Assembly: GCF_007000325.2 (NCBI RefSeq)
Contig: NZ_CP117268.1
Span: 806,001-870,000, forward strand
DNA from: Rhizobium rhododendri
GTDB lineage: Bacteria; Pseudomonadota; Alphaproteobacteria; Rhizobiales; Rhizobiaceae
Direction of reading: 5' to 3'
DNA length: 64,000 bases
The position numbers and the translations under genes are program-made. The notes below the pieces were generated by a model, which did no database searches, was not told where the DNA came from, and was given only the letters and a program-made list of their open reading frames with translations. Shown here piece after piece: positions 8,222-16,141 of the stretch. Positions within the stretch are counted from its first letter, which is position 1; every line of letters starts with the position of its first letter.

Positions 8222-8713
8222 GCGCGTAGGCTTGGCGAAGAGATATGAAGGCCCGAAATTCCGCCCCGTCGCCGGATCGTTTCATCTGAGACGATGATGT
8301 TAACGAAAGCGGATTGGCCTGATCTTTGCGACTGATGCCGTCCTTTCAAGAAAAAGCTCCACGGACGGGCGTGACGCTTGTCTCCATTGATTTAGCTTAC
8401 GTTTTTTAACTTCTGCGCGGTGCGCGGGGTCGGCAGTTCGTATCTCTTCAAGACCTGAAATCTTGGTTCCACCTTTTGCTCAACAAGGGCTGTTGCCGAT
8501 GGCAGCTTTGCGCCTTCATCTCCGTCGTTCGGGTGGGTGCTACCTCTTCCCAAGGGCTGCCGTTCACTTGGCCGAGCGTGGACCGCAATAAGGTTTTCTA
8601 TTCCCGTTTCATCTGTCCTCCGCCAGTAACCGGCAACTACGTCACCTTGAACAACTTGGCTTGGGAGCGATCTATGGCCACGAGATGAAGAAGGAGCGCC
8701 ACTGAGCGGACGA
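8222..8713. other. Gene-free stretch of about 490 bp
   Basis: Short open frames on both strands here have no recognisable motif and no convincing ribosome binding site. I see no RNA gene, terminator with a T-run or repeat. Confidence 0.5.
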
Positions 8714-10595
8714 TCAGCCGGGTTGGATCTGTCCGACCGCTTCGTTGAGGTTGTCCTTCCTCGCAACCGTCAGGGGAAATCCGGTCAGGTTGAAAATCTT
8801 CGAACGGAGTTCGACGCGCACCGCAGGCTGGTTGACACTCGAAGCGTTGTGAAAGGTGAAAAGTCCTTCGATTGCCGGTGGGACTGAGATCACCATGGTT
8901 TCGATCTGAGCATCGCTCGAGCCAGGTTCCATAGACTGGAAAATGGCGCCCAGCGCCGCCGCCAGCTTGCCGCGTAGGAGTACGCTCTCATCAATGTCGC
9001 GTCCGGGTGCAGCGCAGCGCAGCGCGCGGACGAGTTCGGGATACTCGTCCGTCAACTGCGCGGGCGTCATCGTGCCTAGGCGATCGGCCTCGGCGCTCGC
9101 GCGTGCGGGCTTGCGTGTTCCGGTAGAGGTGTCGGCGTAGTAGTTCTCGATCGCGCCACGGCGGAGAAAGAAGCAGCCGAGCCGTTCGAGCCCGTCGAGC
9201 AGCACGCGGTAGCGAGTGGCCAGCGCCGTCAACTTGACCCCAAGCTCACCAGTAAATGTGGAGGGGTCAGTCAGGAGCAAGGCGAGCGTACAGCGCCGAC
9301 GCTTTACATCTGGGTCCTGCTTGTCCGACCAGTAGGGATACACCCCGACCGCCGCGTCAATCGTCGCGGTGTTCTCGGCGATCAGCCCGGCGAGTTCGGA
9401 CCGCAGTTTGCCGTCGAGGTCGATAAGCGAGGGATGGCCCATAGCGTTTGCGATCGCATTCGCGCCGTCCGCTGCGCTGAAGTCGTTCACAATGCGGTTG
9501 TCGTCGGCGAGTGCATCGAGATCAGCAAGTACAGTCACTCGCATACCAAATTGCCGTAAAGAGCTTCCTTGCCTCGCGAAACTCGCCCTTGCCGAGTGCG
9601 GGGAGAATCTGGGTGTTGCGCGCCTCGATTTTGAGGCCGAGACGCCGGGCGGTGCGTGCCGCGACGATCTCGTCGCTTGGCCCTTCGACGAGCAGGATGC
9701 GCTCGGCGAAAAGCGCCTGCCGATGAGACAGGCTGATCCGCGCGACGAATTCCTTAAGCTTCGACGATTGAAGCAGGCCGTCGGCGGGATGAATCTGGCG
9801 GCAATCGGCATTGCCGCCGAAAAAGACGATGCCGGAAAGGTCGGCGAGCGAACTAAGGAGCAGGAACGACGGGGAGTGGGTCGAGATGACGATCCGCTTT
9901 TTGCCAGAATCGACCCAGTCGCCGGCGATCGTTTCCATCTCCTCGAGAATGAACGCCTGGAGCTGGGGATGAAGCGAGATTTCGGGCTCGTCGATGATGA
10001 GAGTTCCGATCGTGTCATCGTAGATCGCGGCAAGCAGCGAAACGAGCTGGGTGATCCCGCTTGCCTCGAGCCCGGACTGATAGCGAGCGCTGTCGGACAT
10101 GGCGGTGAAGGACATCGCGAGCCCATTCTGATTCCACTGGAAGTCGATTCCCCGTTCGAAGAGCTGTTGCAGCCGCGTTTCGACCTTGATCCGCAAATCC
10201 GCGCGCTGCTCGAGGTTCATCACGTCGCCAACAACGCTCTCGATTTGGTGCCAATTGGGACGATAGCTTACGTGTCCGTAAAACGCCTCGCCTGCACTTG
10301 ATCCCACCCCAGGTGAATCGGTGGCCGCTCGGTACCGCTCGACCGGTCCGGTGCGACCTGCGGGTAGAAAACGGACATGGGCGGCCTCCGCGCCGCGACT
10401 TCGAAGCGCCTTTTGGATGGACCGTAACGCCCGCGTCTTGCCGCTGCCGTTGGGCCCGACAAGGGTGGTGATGCCGGAGCGGATCGTGACCGTGCCGCCG
10501 GACTTTCCCGTTATGACGTCGAGCGGGATCGCGACGTCCGTGGTCGGAGCGGCAGGGGCGGTCGAATGGGTACGTACTACGGGTTCGTCGGACAC
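8714..10595 (-). pseudogene. OLD-family ATPase/TOPRIM nuclease, frameshifted
   Basis: Read across one frameshift this is a single protein of about 626 residues. The first part (GTG at 10595, GAGAGG upstream) has an SMC/RecF-like ATPase: Walker A GPNGSGKT, Walker B LIIDEPEISLHP and the H-loop ISTHSPS. Then comes the TOPRIM start with its glutamate (ERILLVEGPSDE). At about 9547-9553 one base too many in an A/T run shifts the frame. The second frame, which continues to the stop at 8714, carries the TOPRIM Asp-x-Asp (TVLADLDALADD). In the present frame the first product ends at 9522 and lacks the second metal site. OLD proteins such as GajA act in phage defence, but no UvrD-like partner (GajB) is beside it. 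A sequencing error could give the same picture. Confidence 0.75.
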
Positions 10596-10864
10596 GGGAA
10601 CCTCTCGGGATCGAAGTCTGCCTTTAGCGCTCGTCGCAGAGATGATTTACGATCGCAATAGTATCAATAGTAGAACGGCAGATTTCGCAGTCCAGTCGCT
10701 TAAAACCGGACAGTCAACTCTCGGCCCCAAAATCAGCCTTTCCCCCTTAAGTCAAACGACTTTCCCCGCTGTGGCATCTCAGCGCGTTAGCTCTATTCAA
10801 ATAACAGGGTCGTTGGTTCAGATCCCTTCAAGGCGTACGTATTCGGATGCCATCCTTCCGAATT
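10596..10864. other. Intergenic stretch with a tRNA-like tract
   Basis: There is no ORF I can support. The stretch GGTCGTTGGTTCAGATCC (10808-10825) resembles the variable loop and T-arm of a tRNA on the plus strand, but the T-stem does not pair and no acceptor stem is present. It overlaps the left copy of the direct repeat described at 10805. Confidence 0.35.
10805..10832 (+). repeat. 28-bp imperfect direct repeat, left copy beside vapBC
   Basis: CAGGG, 11 variable bases, then GATCCCTTCAAG. The same arrangement occurs at 11522-11549 with the 12-bp end identical, the CAGGG identical and 21 of 28 positions equal overall. The two copies bracket the vapBC pair. Confidence 0.5.
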
Positions 10865-11248
10865 TTAGTTTGGCGCGCTCGTGGGTGCATACAGTGAGGC
10901 ACCCGCTTTTCGTGCCGCGGCAGCTAAACGCTTGTCTCTGGTCCATAGCAACGATCGCCTATCGAGCAGTATCGAAGCCAGCAAATGTGCATCCGTGTAC
11001 CCGATCCCCATGCTGAAAATCGAGTGCCGACCGATCATCGTTATTACTTCGTAATGGCTAGCGACTAGTGCCTCTCTCTGCGCCGAAAAAAACGCCATGA
11101 CGGCCCCACGGTCGCGAAGACTGCCGAGCGCCAATTCTCCGACAACGACGGGGTGACAGAGTAGCAGGTCGTCCGCGATAACTTTGCGCAACTCCACGTC
11201 ACCATGGCGGAAATGATCAATCCAGATCGAGGTGTCTACCAATATCAC
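10865..11248 (-). CDS. vapC: Type II toxin VapC, PIN-domain ribonuclease
   Basis: A 127-residue PIN domain. It begins MILVDTSIWIDHF, the standard VapC start. The conserved acidic residues are visible: Asp5, Glu38 (VVVGELALGS), Asp86 (YTDAHLLAS) and Asp105 (WTRDKRL). VapC toxins cleave RNA, often tRNA or rRNA, and are held inactive by VapB. The start overlaps the vapB stop by four bases (ATGA at 11245-11248), so the two are translationally coupled. Catalytic residues are intact, suggesting a working toxin. Confidence 0.9.
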   Translation of the reverse strand: MILVDTSIWIDHFRHGDVELRKVIADDLLLCHPVVVGELALGSLRDRGAVMAFFSAQREALVASHYEVITMIGRHSIFSMGIGYTDAHLLASILLDRRSLLWTRDKRLAAAARKAGASLYAPTSAPN

Positions 11249-11445
11249 TTCGCCGCTTCGCTCCGGCGGCGAGGGGCTGCCTCTGCATCTGGCATGGTAC
11301 CCCCGAGAGCAGCGAGACGCTTTCCGGATTCGACCCGCACAAGTGTCTCCAAGGCCTGGCGGACAAGTGCGGCTGTTTCCTTTGTTCCAGTCAGGGACCT
11401 CGCCTGTTCCATGAGGTTATCATCGAGATTGATAGTGGATCGCAT
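11245..11445 (-). CDS. vapB: Antitoxin VapB
   Basis: A 66-residue protein starting MRSTINLDDNLMEQARSLTG at the ATG at 11445, with GGAG upstream. The N-terminus is a ribbon-helix-helix (VapB/MazE-like, MRxTINxDDxL), and the rest (ETAALVRQALETLVRVES, ending RRRSEAAK) is the usual toxin-binding tail. A longer frame to 11484 would run through the operator and is rejected. It should neutralise VapC and, with it, repress the operon through the palindrome at 11475. Confidence 0.88.
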   Translation of the reverse strand: MRSTINLDDNLMEQARSLTGTKETAALVRQALETLVRVESGKRLAALGGTMPDAEAAPRRRSEAAK

Positions 11446-11474
11446 GCTCTGACTCCTATCTTCGAACCGGATAA

Positions 11475-11494
11475 TTAGCACCATTTGGTGCTAA
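11475..11494. promoter_or_regulatory. vapBC operator palindrome
   Basis: TTAGCACC-ATTT-GGTGCTAA, a perfect 8-bp inverted repeat 30 bp upstream of the vapB start codon and overlapping the likely promoter. Its position and symmetry fit autorepression by a VapB ribbon-helix-helix dimer or the VapBC complex. Confidence 0.7.
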
Positions 11495-11521
11495 AATCCA
11501 TGCCTCACTAGCGCGATAATC

Positions 11522-11549
11522 CAGGGCCTTAAATCCGGATCCCTTCAAG
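11522..11549 (+). repeat. 28-bp imperfect direct repeat, right copy beside vapBC
   Basis: Partner of the copy at 10805-10832: CAGGG, 11 variable bases and GATCCCTTCAAG. It lies between the vapBC operator and the stop of the next gene at 11576. Confidence 0.5.
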
Positions 11550-11575
11550 CGCGAGCCATCTCGATGCGAGCCGCA

Positions 11576-12580
11576 TTAGTCCGTTACTTGATTTCGAAGT
11601 TTCCCATTTTCAAGCAACAATTTGACAGTTTGCGCTGCGTTGTGTCGCATCTCGATGGCGGCATGGTCTGAATAGAAAGCCTTGTGCGGCGTTATCACCA
11701 AGCGTCCCGCGAGCCAGTCTTCACGGTTGCGCCACGCCGACAGCAGCGGATGGTCGCGAGGCGGTTCCTGCACCAGCGTGTCGATCGCTGCCGCTCTTAG
11801 GCGGCCGCTTTTGAGCGACGCTTCAAGCGCGTCGAAGTCATCAAGCAGTTCGCCCCGGGCCGTATTGACCAGAATTGCCCCCGGCTTGAGCCAGGCAAGC
11901 CCGTCGGCATCTAGCATGCCGCGCGTCTCTGTTGTCGTGGGACAATGGAGCGTAACGATATCGGATTGCGCCAGCAGATCATCCAGTCTTTGGGCGCGCT
12001 GGTACCCGACCGCCTTCTCATGACCGGGCGCCTGGCCGGGATCGTAGCCAAGGACCCGAAAGCCAAATGGCTTCAGTCGATTGACGACCGCGGTGCCTAT
12101 TCGCCCTACCCCTACGACACCCACGGTGGCCTCATTCGAGCGCGAAAGAGGTGTCAGGCTGTGGATCTGCCATCCGGACGTATAGCCGCGAGCGCGGGCA
12201 TCATGCTCCCATAGCCGCCTGTGCAGGGACATGATCATGGCGATCGCATGGTCAGCGACTTCCTCGGTGCCATAGTCGGGATTGTTCGCAAAGGGGATGC
12301 CGGCACTGTCGAGAGCCGCAAGATCGATCTTTTCATAACCGACGCCGTAGCGCACGACGCCTCTGCAGCGCGCCAGATGGGCAATACTTCTGGCACCCAA
12401 TCGCGCGCCCCAGACCATCAGAGCGTCGAGCCGGGCCAGACGGTTCGGATCGAAAAGCATCTCGTCGGTGGTGCCGAAGAAATCGATTTCGACATCGCTT
12501 CCGAGAACCTCCGCCTCAAGATCGGGCGTGCCGATCATGTGGTCAGTAATTCCGACTACATATTTCTTCAGCTGTCCCAT
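11576..12580 (-). CDS. D-2-hydroxyacid dehydrogenase (phosphoglycerate dehydrogenase-like)
   Basis: A 334-residue protein of the SerA/CtBP-like family. The NAD-binding site reads GVVGVGRIGTAVVNRL. The catalytic Arg lies in VNTARGELLD, the Glu in LVQEPPRDHPL and the His in ITPHKAF. The start MGQLKKYVVGITDH at 12580 lies four bases after the stop of the preceding ketopantoate-reductase-like gene, so they are cotranscribed. It should interconvert a D-2-hydroxy acid and the 2-oxo acid with NAD(H). In this block it is the last gene of the presumed sulfur operon; the natural substrate may be a sulfur-containing 2-oxo acid, which is inference from context only. Confidence 0.85.
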   Translation of the reverse strand: MGQLKKYVVGITDHMIGTPDLEAEVLGSDVEIDFFGTTDEMLFDPNRLARLDALMVWGARLGARSIAHLARCRGVVRYGVGYEKIDLAALDSAGIPFANNPDYGTEEVADHAIAMIMSLHRRLWEHDARARGYTSGWQIHSLTPLSRSNEATVGVVGVGRIGTAVVNRLKPFGFRVLGYDPGQAPGHEKAVGYQRAQRLDDLLAQSDIVTLHCPTTTETRGMLDADGLAWLKPGAILVNTARGELLDDFDALEASLKSGRLRAAAIDTLVQEPPRDHPLLSAWRNREDWLAGRLVITPHKAFYSDHAAIEMRHNAAQTVKLLLENGKLRNQVTD

Positions 12581-12584
12581 TGTT

Positions 12585-13556
12585 TCAACCGAATACGGTG
12601 GCGACGTCCACCGAACCCGGCAGTGCTCCATCGCGAGCAAGCTTCGCCACCGCCTGCTGAAAGGCGGCGTTGATCGGTGCGGCTACGCCGTGAAGGCGCC
12701 CGAGGCGCACGATCTCACCGTTCAGATAATCGACTTCGCTCGATGTGCCGCGCACGAAGCTTTGCCACGTCGATTGCTGGCCGCGCTCGATGCCGCTGCC
12801 TTGCGCGACCCGCCAGCCGGATATATCGACAACGCGTTCCGAAGATGCAGCGGGGTCGTATCCCGCGGCCTCCAACACGGTGCGTGCTTCACTTGCGAGA
12901 TCGGTAGCGGCTCTGGCGCGGGCCTCCGGTGCTCCGGCGAAAAGCTCGACGGCGTTGGTGACATTGTGTTCCAGCTTCGCGGCCTTCCAGCGCCGGATGT
13001 CGGCCCGGGCCTCTGCCAGATATCCCGCCTTCGTCAGATCAGAGGTGATGGCCGATGCTGTGTCATCGAGGCCATGCGGATAGCGTCCAAGGGTCACCAC
13101 GCCGATATTGGGCTCGCCGGCAACGACAACCTCGCCGGTAACGGTATAGCGTGCGGGAATGAGAATGCTCGCCGCATAGACATGGCTGAAGCGTCGAAAC
13201 GCGATGTCCTCGGCGGCCAATCCATTCTGGAATGTTGCCAGGGGCAGTTCCGATGCAAGCCCGCCTCCCTCTACATCGCGCCACGCCCAGAAATTGGTTG
13301 CAGCCTCGACATCCTGCGCCTTCACCGTCAGGAGAAGGATATCGTCCGGTGAGAGGTCGGGCGGCGTTGCGGTATCGACCGCGTTAAGCCGGACAATTCC
13401 CGTTTCCCTGGGCCTGCGATAGGACAGGCCATGAAGCGCGATATGCGATATCTGCGCCCCGCGTCCCACCAGGACATAAGGAATGTCGTTGATCTCGAAC
13501 TGGGCGGCGAGACTTGCGCCAACCGCGCCAGCGCCGACGATGATGTAGCGTTTCAT
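12585..13556 (-). CDS. 2-dehydropantoate 2-reductase-like protein (PanE/ApbA family)
   Basis: A 323-residue protein that begins MKRYIIVGAGAVGASLAAQF with the Rossmann motif GAGAVG, followed later by the ApbA C-terminal helical domain (KLEHNVTNAVELFAG and SSEVDYLNGEIVRLG). KxxxN and the SEVDYLNGEI motif are the family's substrate-binding features. The gene lies 12 bp after the acyl-CoA-dehydrogenase-like gene and 4 bp before the hydroxyacid dehydrogenase. A second PanE in a catabolic operon usually reduces another branched or substituted 2-oxo acid rather than making pantothenate, so no symbol is assigned. Confidence 0.8.
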   Translation of the reverse strand: MKRYIIVGAGAVGASLAAQFEINDIPYVLVGRGAQISHIALHGLSYRRPRETGIVRLNAVDTATPPDLSPDDILLLTVKAQDVEAATNFWAWRDVEGGGLASELPLATFQNGLAAEDIAFRRFSHVYAASILIPARYTVTGEVVVAGEPNIGVVTLGRYPHGLDDTASAITSDLTKAGYLAEARADIRRWKAAKLEHNVTNAVELFAGAPEARARAATDLASEARTVLEAAGYDPAASSERVVDISGWRVAQGSGIERGQQSTWQSFVRGTSSEVDYLNGEIVRLGRLHGVAAPINAAFQQAVAKLARDGALPGSVDVATVFG

Positions 13557-13568
13557 TGTGCGTCTGCT

Positions 13569-14750
13569 TCAGGCTGTCTTGAGGACGGGGATGTCCGTGG
13601 AATATTGCGATACGGCGGCCTGGCCCTGTCTCCATCGATCAAAAGCTGCGCGCCCGAGGATGGACATGCATGTATCTTCCTGCGGAGCGTGGACGAGAAC
13701 TGCCTGGATGTCGCGAAAATGCCTCTCAAGCCCCAGATCGCCACCGAGACCCGGATTACCAAGGCTTCGCACCGCGAGCTGGACCGCATCGCGCAGCTGC
13801 CGACCGGCTATGATCCGGGCGCGGATCAGCCGTTCCGGGTCGCCCTGGCCGCTTTCGAGCGAGTCGGAGATGATATGGCGGGCACCGGAAACGAGCAGGT
13901 CGATTTCTCCTGAGAGGTTGACGAACCGCTCCGTGCGAGCAATGTGATGGCCGAGATTGGTCGGTACGCGCTCGTGGGCATAGCGGATGAACTCGGCCTG
14001 GGCCGCTTCGGCAACGCCCAGATAGATCGCGGTCAGTGCCAGCGTCATGGCCGCGTGGGCCCGATTGTCCTGCTGGGCCACGGAAGGATCGACGAGGTCC
14101 AGCACGTTTTCCGCCGGGATTTCCACGTCATGGTATTTGACGTCGTGAGAGCCTGAGGCGCGCATGCCCAGGCTGTTCCAGTTCTCGATCACCTCGATGC
14201 CGGGCAGTCCGTTTGGCACGATGAAGGTTCCAACGCGTGTCGTCGTTTCGTCGGTGTGCGCCCAAACCAGGAAGTGTGTAAGCCCATGGGCACCGGTAAC
14301 GAAACGCTTGTGGCCGTTGATCGCCCAGCCATTCCGGGTTCGGCGGGCGAGGGTCGCCGGCAGGCCGCCGCGCGCGGGCGAGCCCAGTTCCGGCTCGACG
14401 CGGGCGGCGTTCAGCAGCAGCGGGCGGTCCTTTGCCTCTTCCAGCAGGCGCTTGTAGAGATCTTCTGGCCAATTGTTTCTGGTGGCCTGGCCAAGATGGT
14501 TGAAGATGGTCATGGCGGTGATCAGCGCCACGGACGGATCGCCGCGCCCGAGCGCTGCCAGAATCTGGGCAGCATCGTAAAGGCTGCCGCCCCTGCCGCC
14601 AAAGCGGGTGCCGACGGTGGTTTCCAGAAGGCCGCTTTCATGAACGGCGCGAATGCCTGCCCAAGGAAACGAGCCGCTGCGATCAGCATCGGGAGCGGCT
14701 TCTGCAACAATCCGAACCGTTGCGTCGAGACTGCTTGTATCATGGGGCAT
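13569..14750 (-). CDS. Acyl-CoA dehydrogenase-like flavin monooxygenase (SfnB/DszC type)
   Basis: A 393-residue protein with the acyl-CoA dehydrogenase fold: an N-terminal helical domain, the middle beta domain (GWAINGHKRFVTGAHG, then NWNSLGMRASGSHDVKYHDV) and a C-terminal helical domain with a RSLGNPGLGGDLGLERHFRD segment. The catalytic glutamate of true acyl-CoA dehydrogenases is not evident. This subgroup includes the sulfur-assimilation proteins SfnB and DszC, which use reduced flavin and oxygen. Two LLM flavin monooxygenases lie directly upstream. I infer C-S bond oxidation rather than fatty-acid breakdown. Confidence 0.75.
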   Translation of the reverse strand: MPHDTSSLDATVRIVAEAAPDADRSGSFPWAGIRAVHESGLLETTVGTRFGGRGGSLYDAAQILAALGRGDPSVALITAMTIFNHLGQATRNNWPEDLYKRLLEEAKDRPLLLNAARVEPELGSPARGGLPATLARRTRNGWAINGHKRFVTGAHGLTHFLVWAHTDETTTRVGTFIVPNGLPGIEVIENWNSLGMRASGSHDVKYHDVEIPAENVLDLVDPSVAQQDNRAHAAMTLALTAIYLGVAEAAQAEFIRYAHERVPTNLGHHIARTERFVNLSGEIDLLVSGARHIISDSLESGQGDPERLIRARIIAGRQLRDAVQLAVRSLGNPGLGGDLGLERHFRDIQAVLVHAPQEDTCMSILGRAAFDRWRQGQAAVSQYSTDIPVLKTA

Positions 14751-14805
14751 GGGCCGGGGCCTTCTGACTGTGGGATAAGCGCGGCCTTCTCTGCCGCGAG
14801 ACAGA

Positions 14806-14827
14806 TTGCGCCGATCGCTCGGCGCAA
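14806..14827. repeat. Perfect 22-bp hairpin between two operon genes
   Basis: TTGCGCCGA-TCGC-TCGGCGCAA, nine perfectly paired bases with a four-base loop. It lies in the 119-bp gap between the flavin monooxygenase (ending 14870) and the acyl-CoA-dehydrogenase-like gene (starting 14750). There is no downstream T-run, so it is more likely an mRNA-stability or processing hairpin than a strong terminator. Confidence 0.5.
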
Positions 14828-14869
14828 AAGCTTGGTATGCGAAACGTCTGTGCGCGCCTGACGAAGAAT

Positions 14870-15973
14870 TCAGGCGGCCGCCTTCTTCTTCGAGTCTTCC
14901 CGATCACGAATGCCTTCGCGCACCAGTGGCAGGATGTAGCGGCCATAATCGACGGCATCGTTGTAGTTGTCATAGCCGCGGATCGAGATCAGGTCGGCGC
15001 CAAGATCGATGTAATCGAGAATGGAATCGGCGATGGTCTGCGGCGATCCGACGAGCGCGGTGGTGGCCCCGCTTGCATTGGTGGCGGTCACCGTCGGATA
15101 CCAAAGGGCGCGATCTTGGACATTGCCACGGGATGCAATGTCCAACAGCCGCTGCGAGCCGACATTGGCGGGGCGCGGAGCCGAAAGTGGAGAGCGGCTG
15201 AGACCCTTCTCGCGGTTCTCGTTAAGCCGATCAAGGACCTTGTGTGCTTTCACCCAGGCGAGTTCATCGGTCTCGGCCACGATCGGTCGGAAGGTGACCC
15301 AGATGCGCGGACGATCGACCCGGCCCGCTTTTGCGGCTTCGGCATAGATCCGATCGATCTGCTGCTTGGTTTCGGCCAGCGGCTCGCCCCAGAGGCCAAA
15401 GATATCGGCCAGCGAACCACCGATCCGGTAGGCGGCATCGGAGGAACCGCCGAGCGAGATGGGAATGAGGCCGTTCGTCGGGCGCACGGCACTGCGGAAC
15501 TGTTTAAACTGGTAGTATTTGCCATCGAAGTCGAAAGGCTCGGTCGATGTCCAGACCAGTCGCAGGATGCGGATATATTCTTCCTGCCGCTCGTAACGCT
15601 CTTCCTTGTTGAGAAAATCGCCTTCGCGCGCCTGCTCGTCATCATTACCGCCGGCAATGAAGTGGACGACCACGCGCCCGCCGCTCAGCTGATCGAGCGT
15701 CGCGAGCGATTTCGCCGCAACTGTCGGATAGACGGTGTTGGGCCGCAGGGCGACGATGATCTTGATATTCTTCGTATGGGCGAGGATGGTCGCGCCAATG
15801 GTGAAGGGATCGAAAGATGACGATGAGTAGGGGATCAGGGTATAGTTGAAGCCGTAATCGTCGAGGGAGCGGGCATAGCGCTCGAGGAAGAGCGGATCCA
15901 CCGGTGCATCGGGAATGGGATTGAGATCGTTGGATTCGTTTGGAAACGTGACGCTGATGAATTCTGCGGCCAT
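14870..15973 (-). CDS. LLM-class flavin monooxygenase, alkanesulfonate monooxygenase-like
   Basis: A 367-residue luciferase-like protein. Family features include YGFNYTLIPYSSSSFDPFTI, KIIVALRPNTVYPTVAAKSL, LDQLSGGRVVVHFIAGG and WTSTEPFDFDGKYYQ. This is the SsuD pattern: FMNH2-dependent cleavage of C-S bonds with release of sulfite. The C-terminus ends in a lysine/alanine tail. It sits between a second LLM protein and a DszC/SfnB-like protein in the presumed organosulfur operon. A separate flavin reductase is not visible here and would have to come from elsewhere. The substrate is unknown. Confidence 0.8.
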   Translation of the reverse strand: MAAEFISVTFPNESNDLNPIPDAPVDPLFLERYARSLDDYGFNYTLIPYSSSSFDPFTIGATILAHTKNIKIIVALRPNTVYPTVAAKSLATLDQLSGGRVVVHFIAGGNDDEQAREGDFLNKEERYERQEEYIRILRLVWTSTEPFDFDGKYYQFKQFRSAVRPTNGLIPISLGGSSDAAYRIGGSLADIFGLWGEPLAETKQQIDRIYAEAAKAGRVDRPRIWVTFRPIVAETDELAWVKAHKVLDRLNENREKGLSRSPLSAPRPANVGSQRLLDIASRGNVQDRALWYPTVTATNASGATTALVGSPQTIADSILDYIDLGADLISIRGYDNYNDAVDYGRYILPLVREGIRDREDSKKKAAA

Positions 15974-16141
15974 GTGAGCCTGTCTCCCTGAGGATTATCG
16001 GTAGGTGGAAAGTAGAACCTGCCAAGCTGGGGAGGAAGACAGGTCATTCTTATTCCATAGAAACTGTAAAAAATATTCGCGCTAGGACACCGGTATGGAG
16101 TTGATCGGCATTCCAACGCTGCGTCGGGTCAGGCTTTGGGA

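Noticed and set aside
8392..8766. 124-codon minus-strand frame after the OLD gene
   Set aside because: Proline/serine/arginine-rich, no motif, overlaps the 3' end of the OLD gene in another frame.
8714..10595. Gabija-type defence pair
   Set aside because: The OLD-like ATPase/TOPRIM gene has no UvrD-like helicase beside it, so the Gabija label is not supported.
10801..10840. Possible tRNA
   Set aside because: Only a variable-loop/T-arm-like tract is present; the T-stem does not pair and there is no acceptor stem, D-arm or CCA end.
13569..14750. Fatty-acid beta-oxidation acyl-CoA dehydrogenase
   Set aside because: No other beta-oxidation genes are nearby and the sequence and context fit the SfnB/DszC flavin monooxygenase subgroup better.
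14837..15820. 327-codon plus-strand frame
   Set aside because: Antisense shadow of the SsuD-like monooxygenase; composition (Asp/Gly/Arg-rich without motifs) is typical of shadows.
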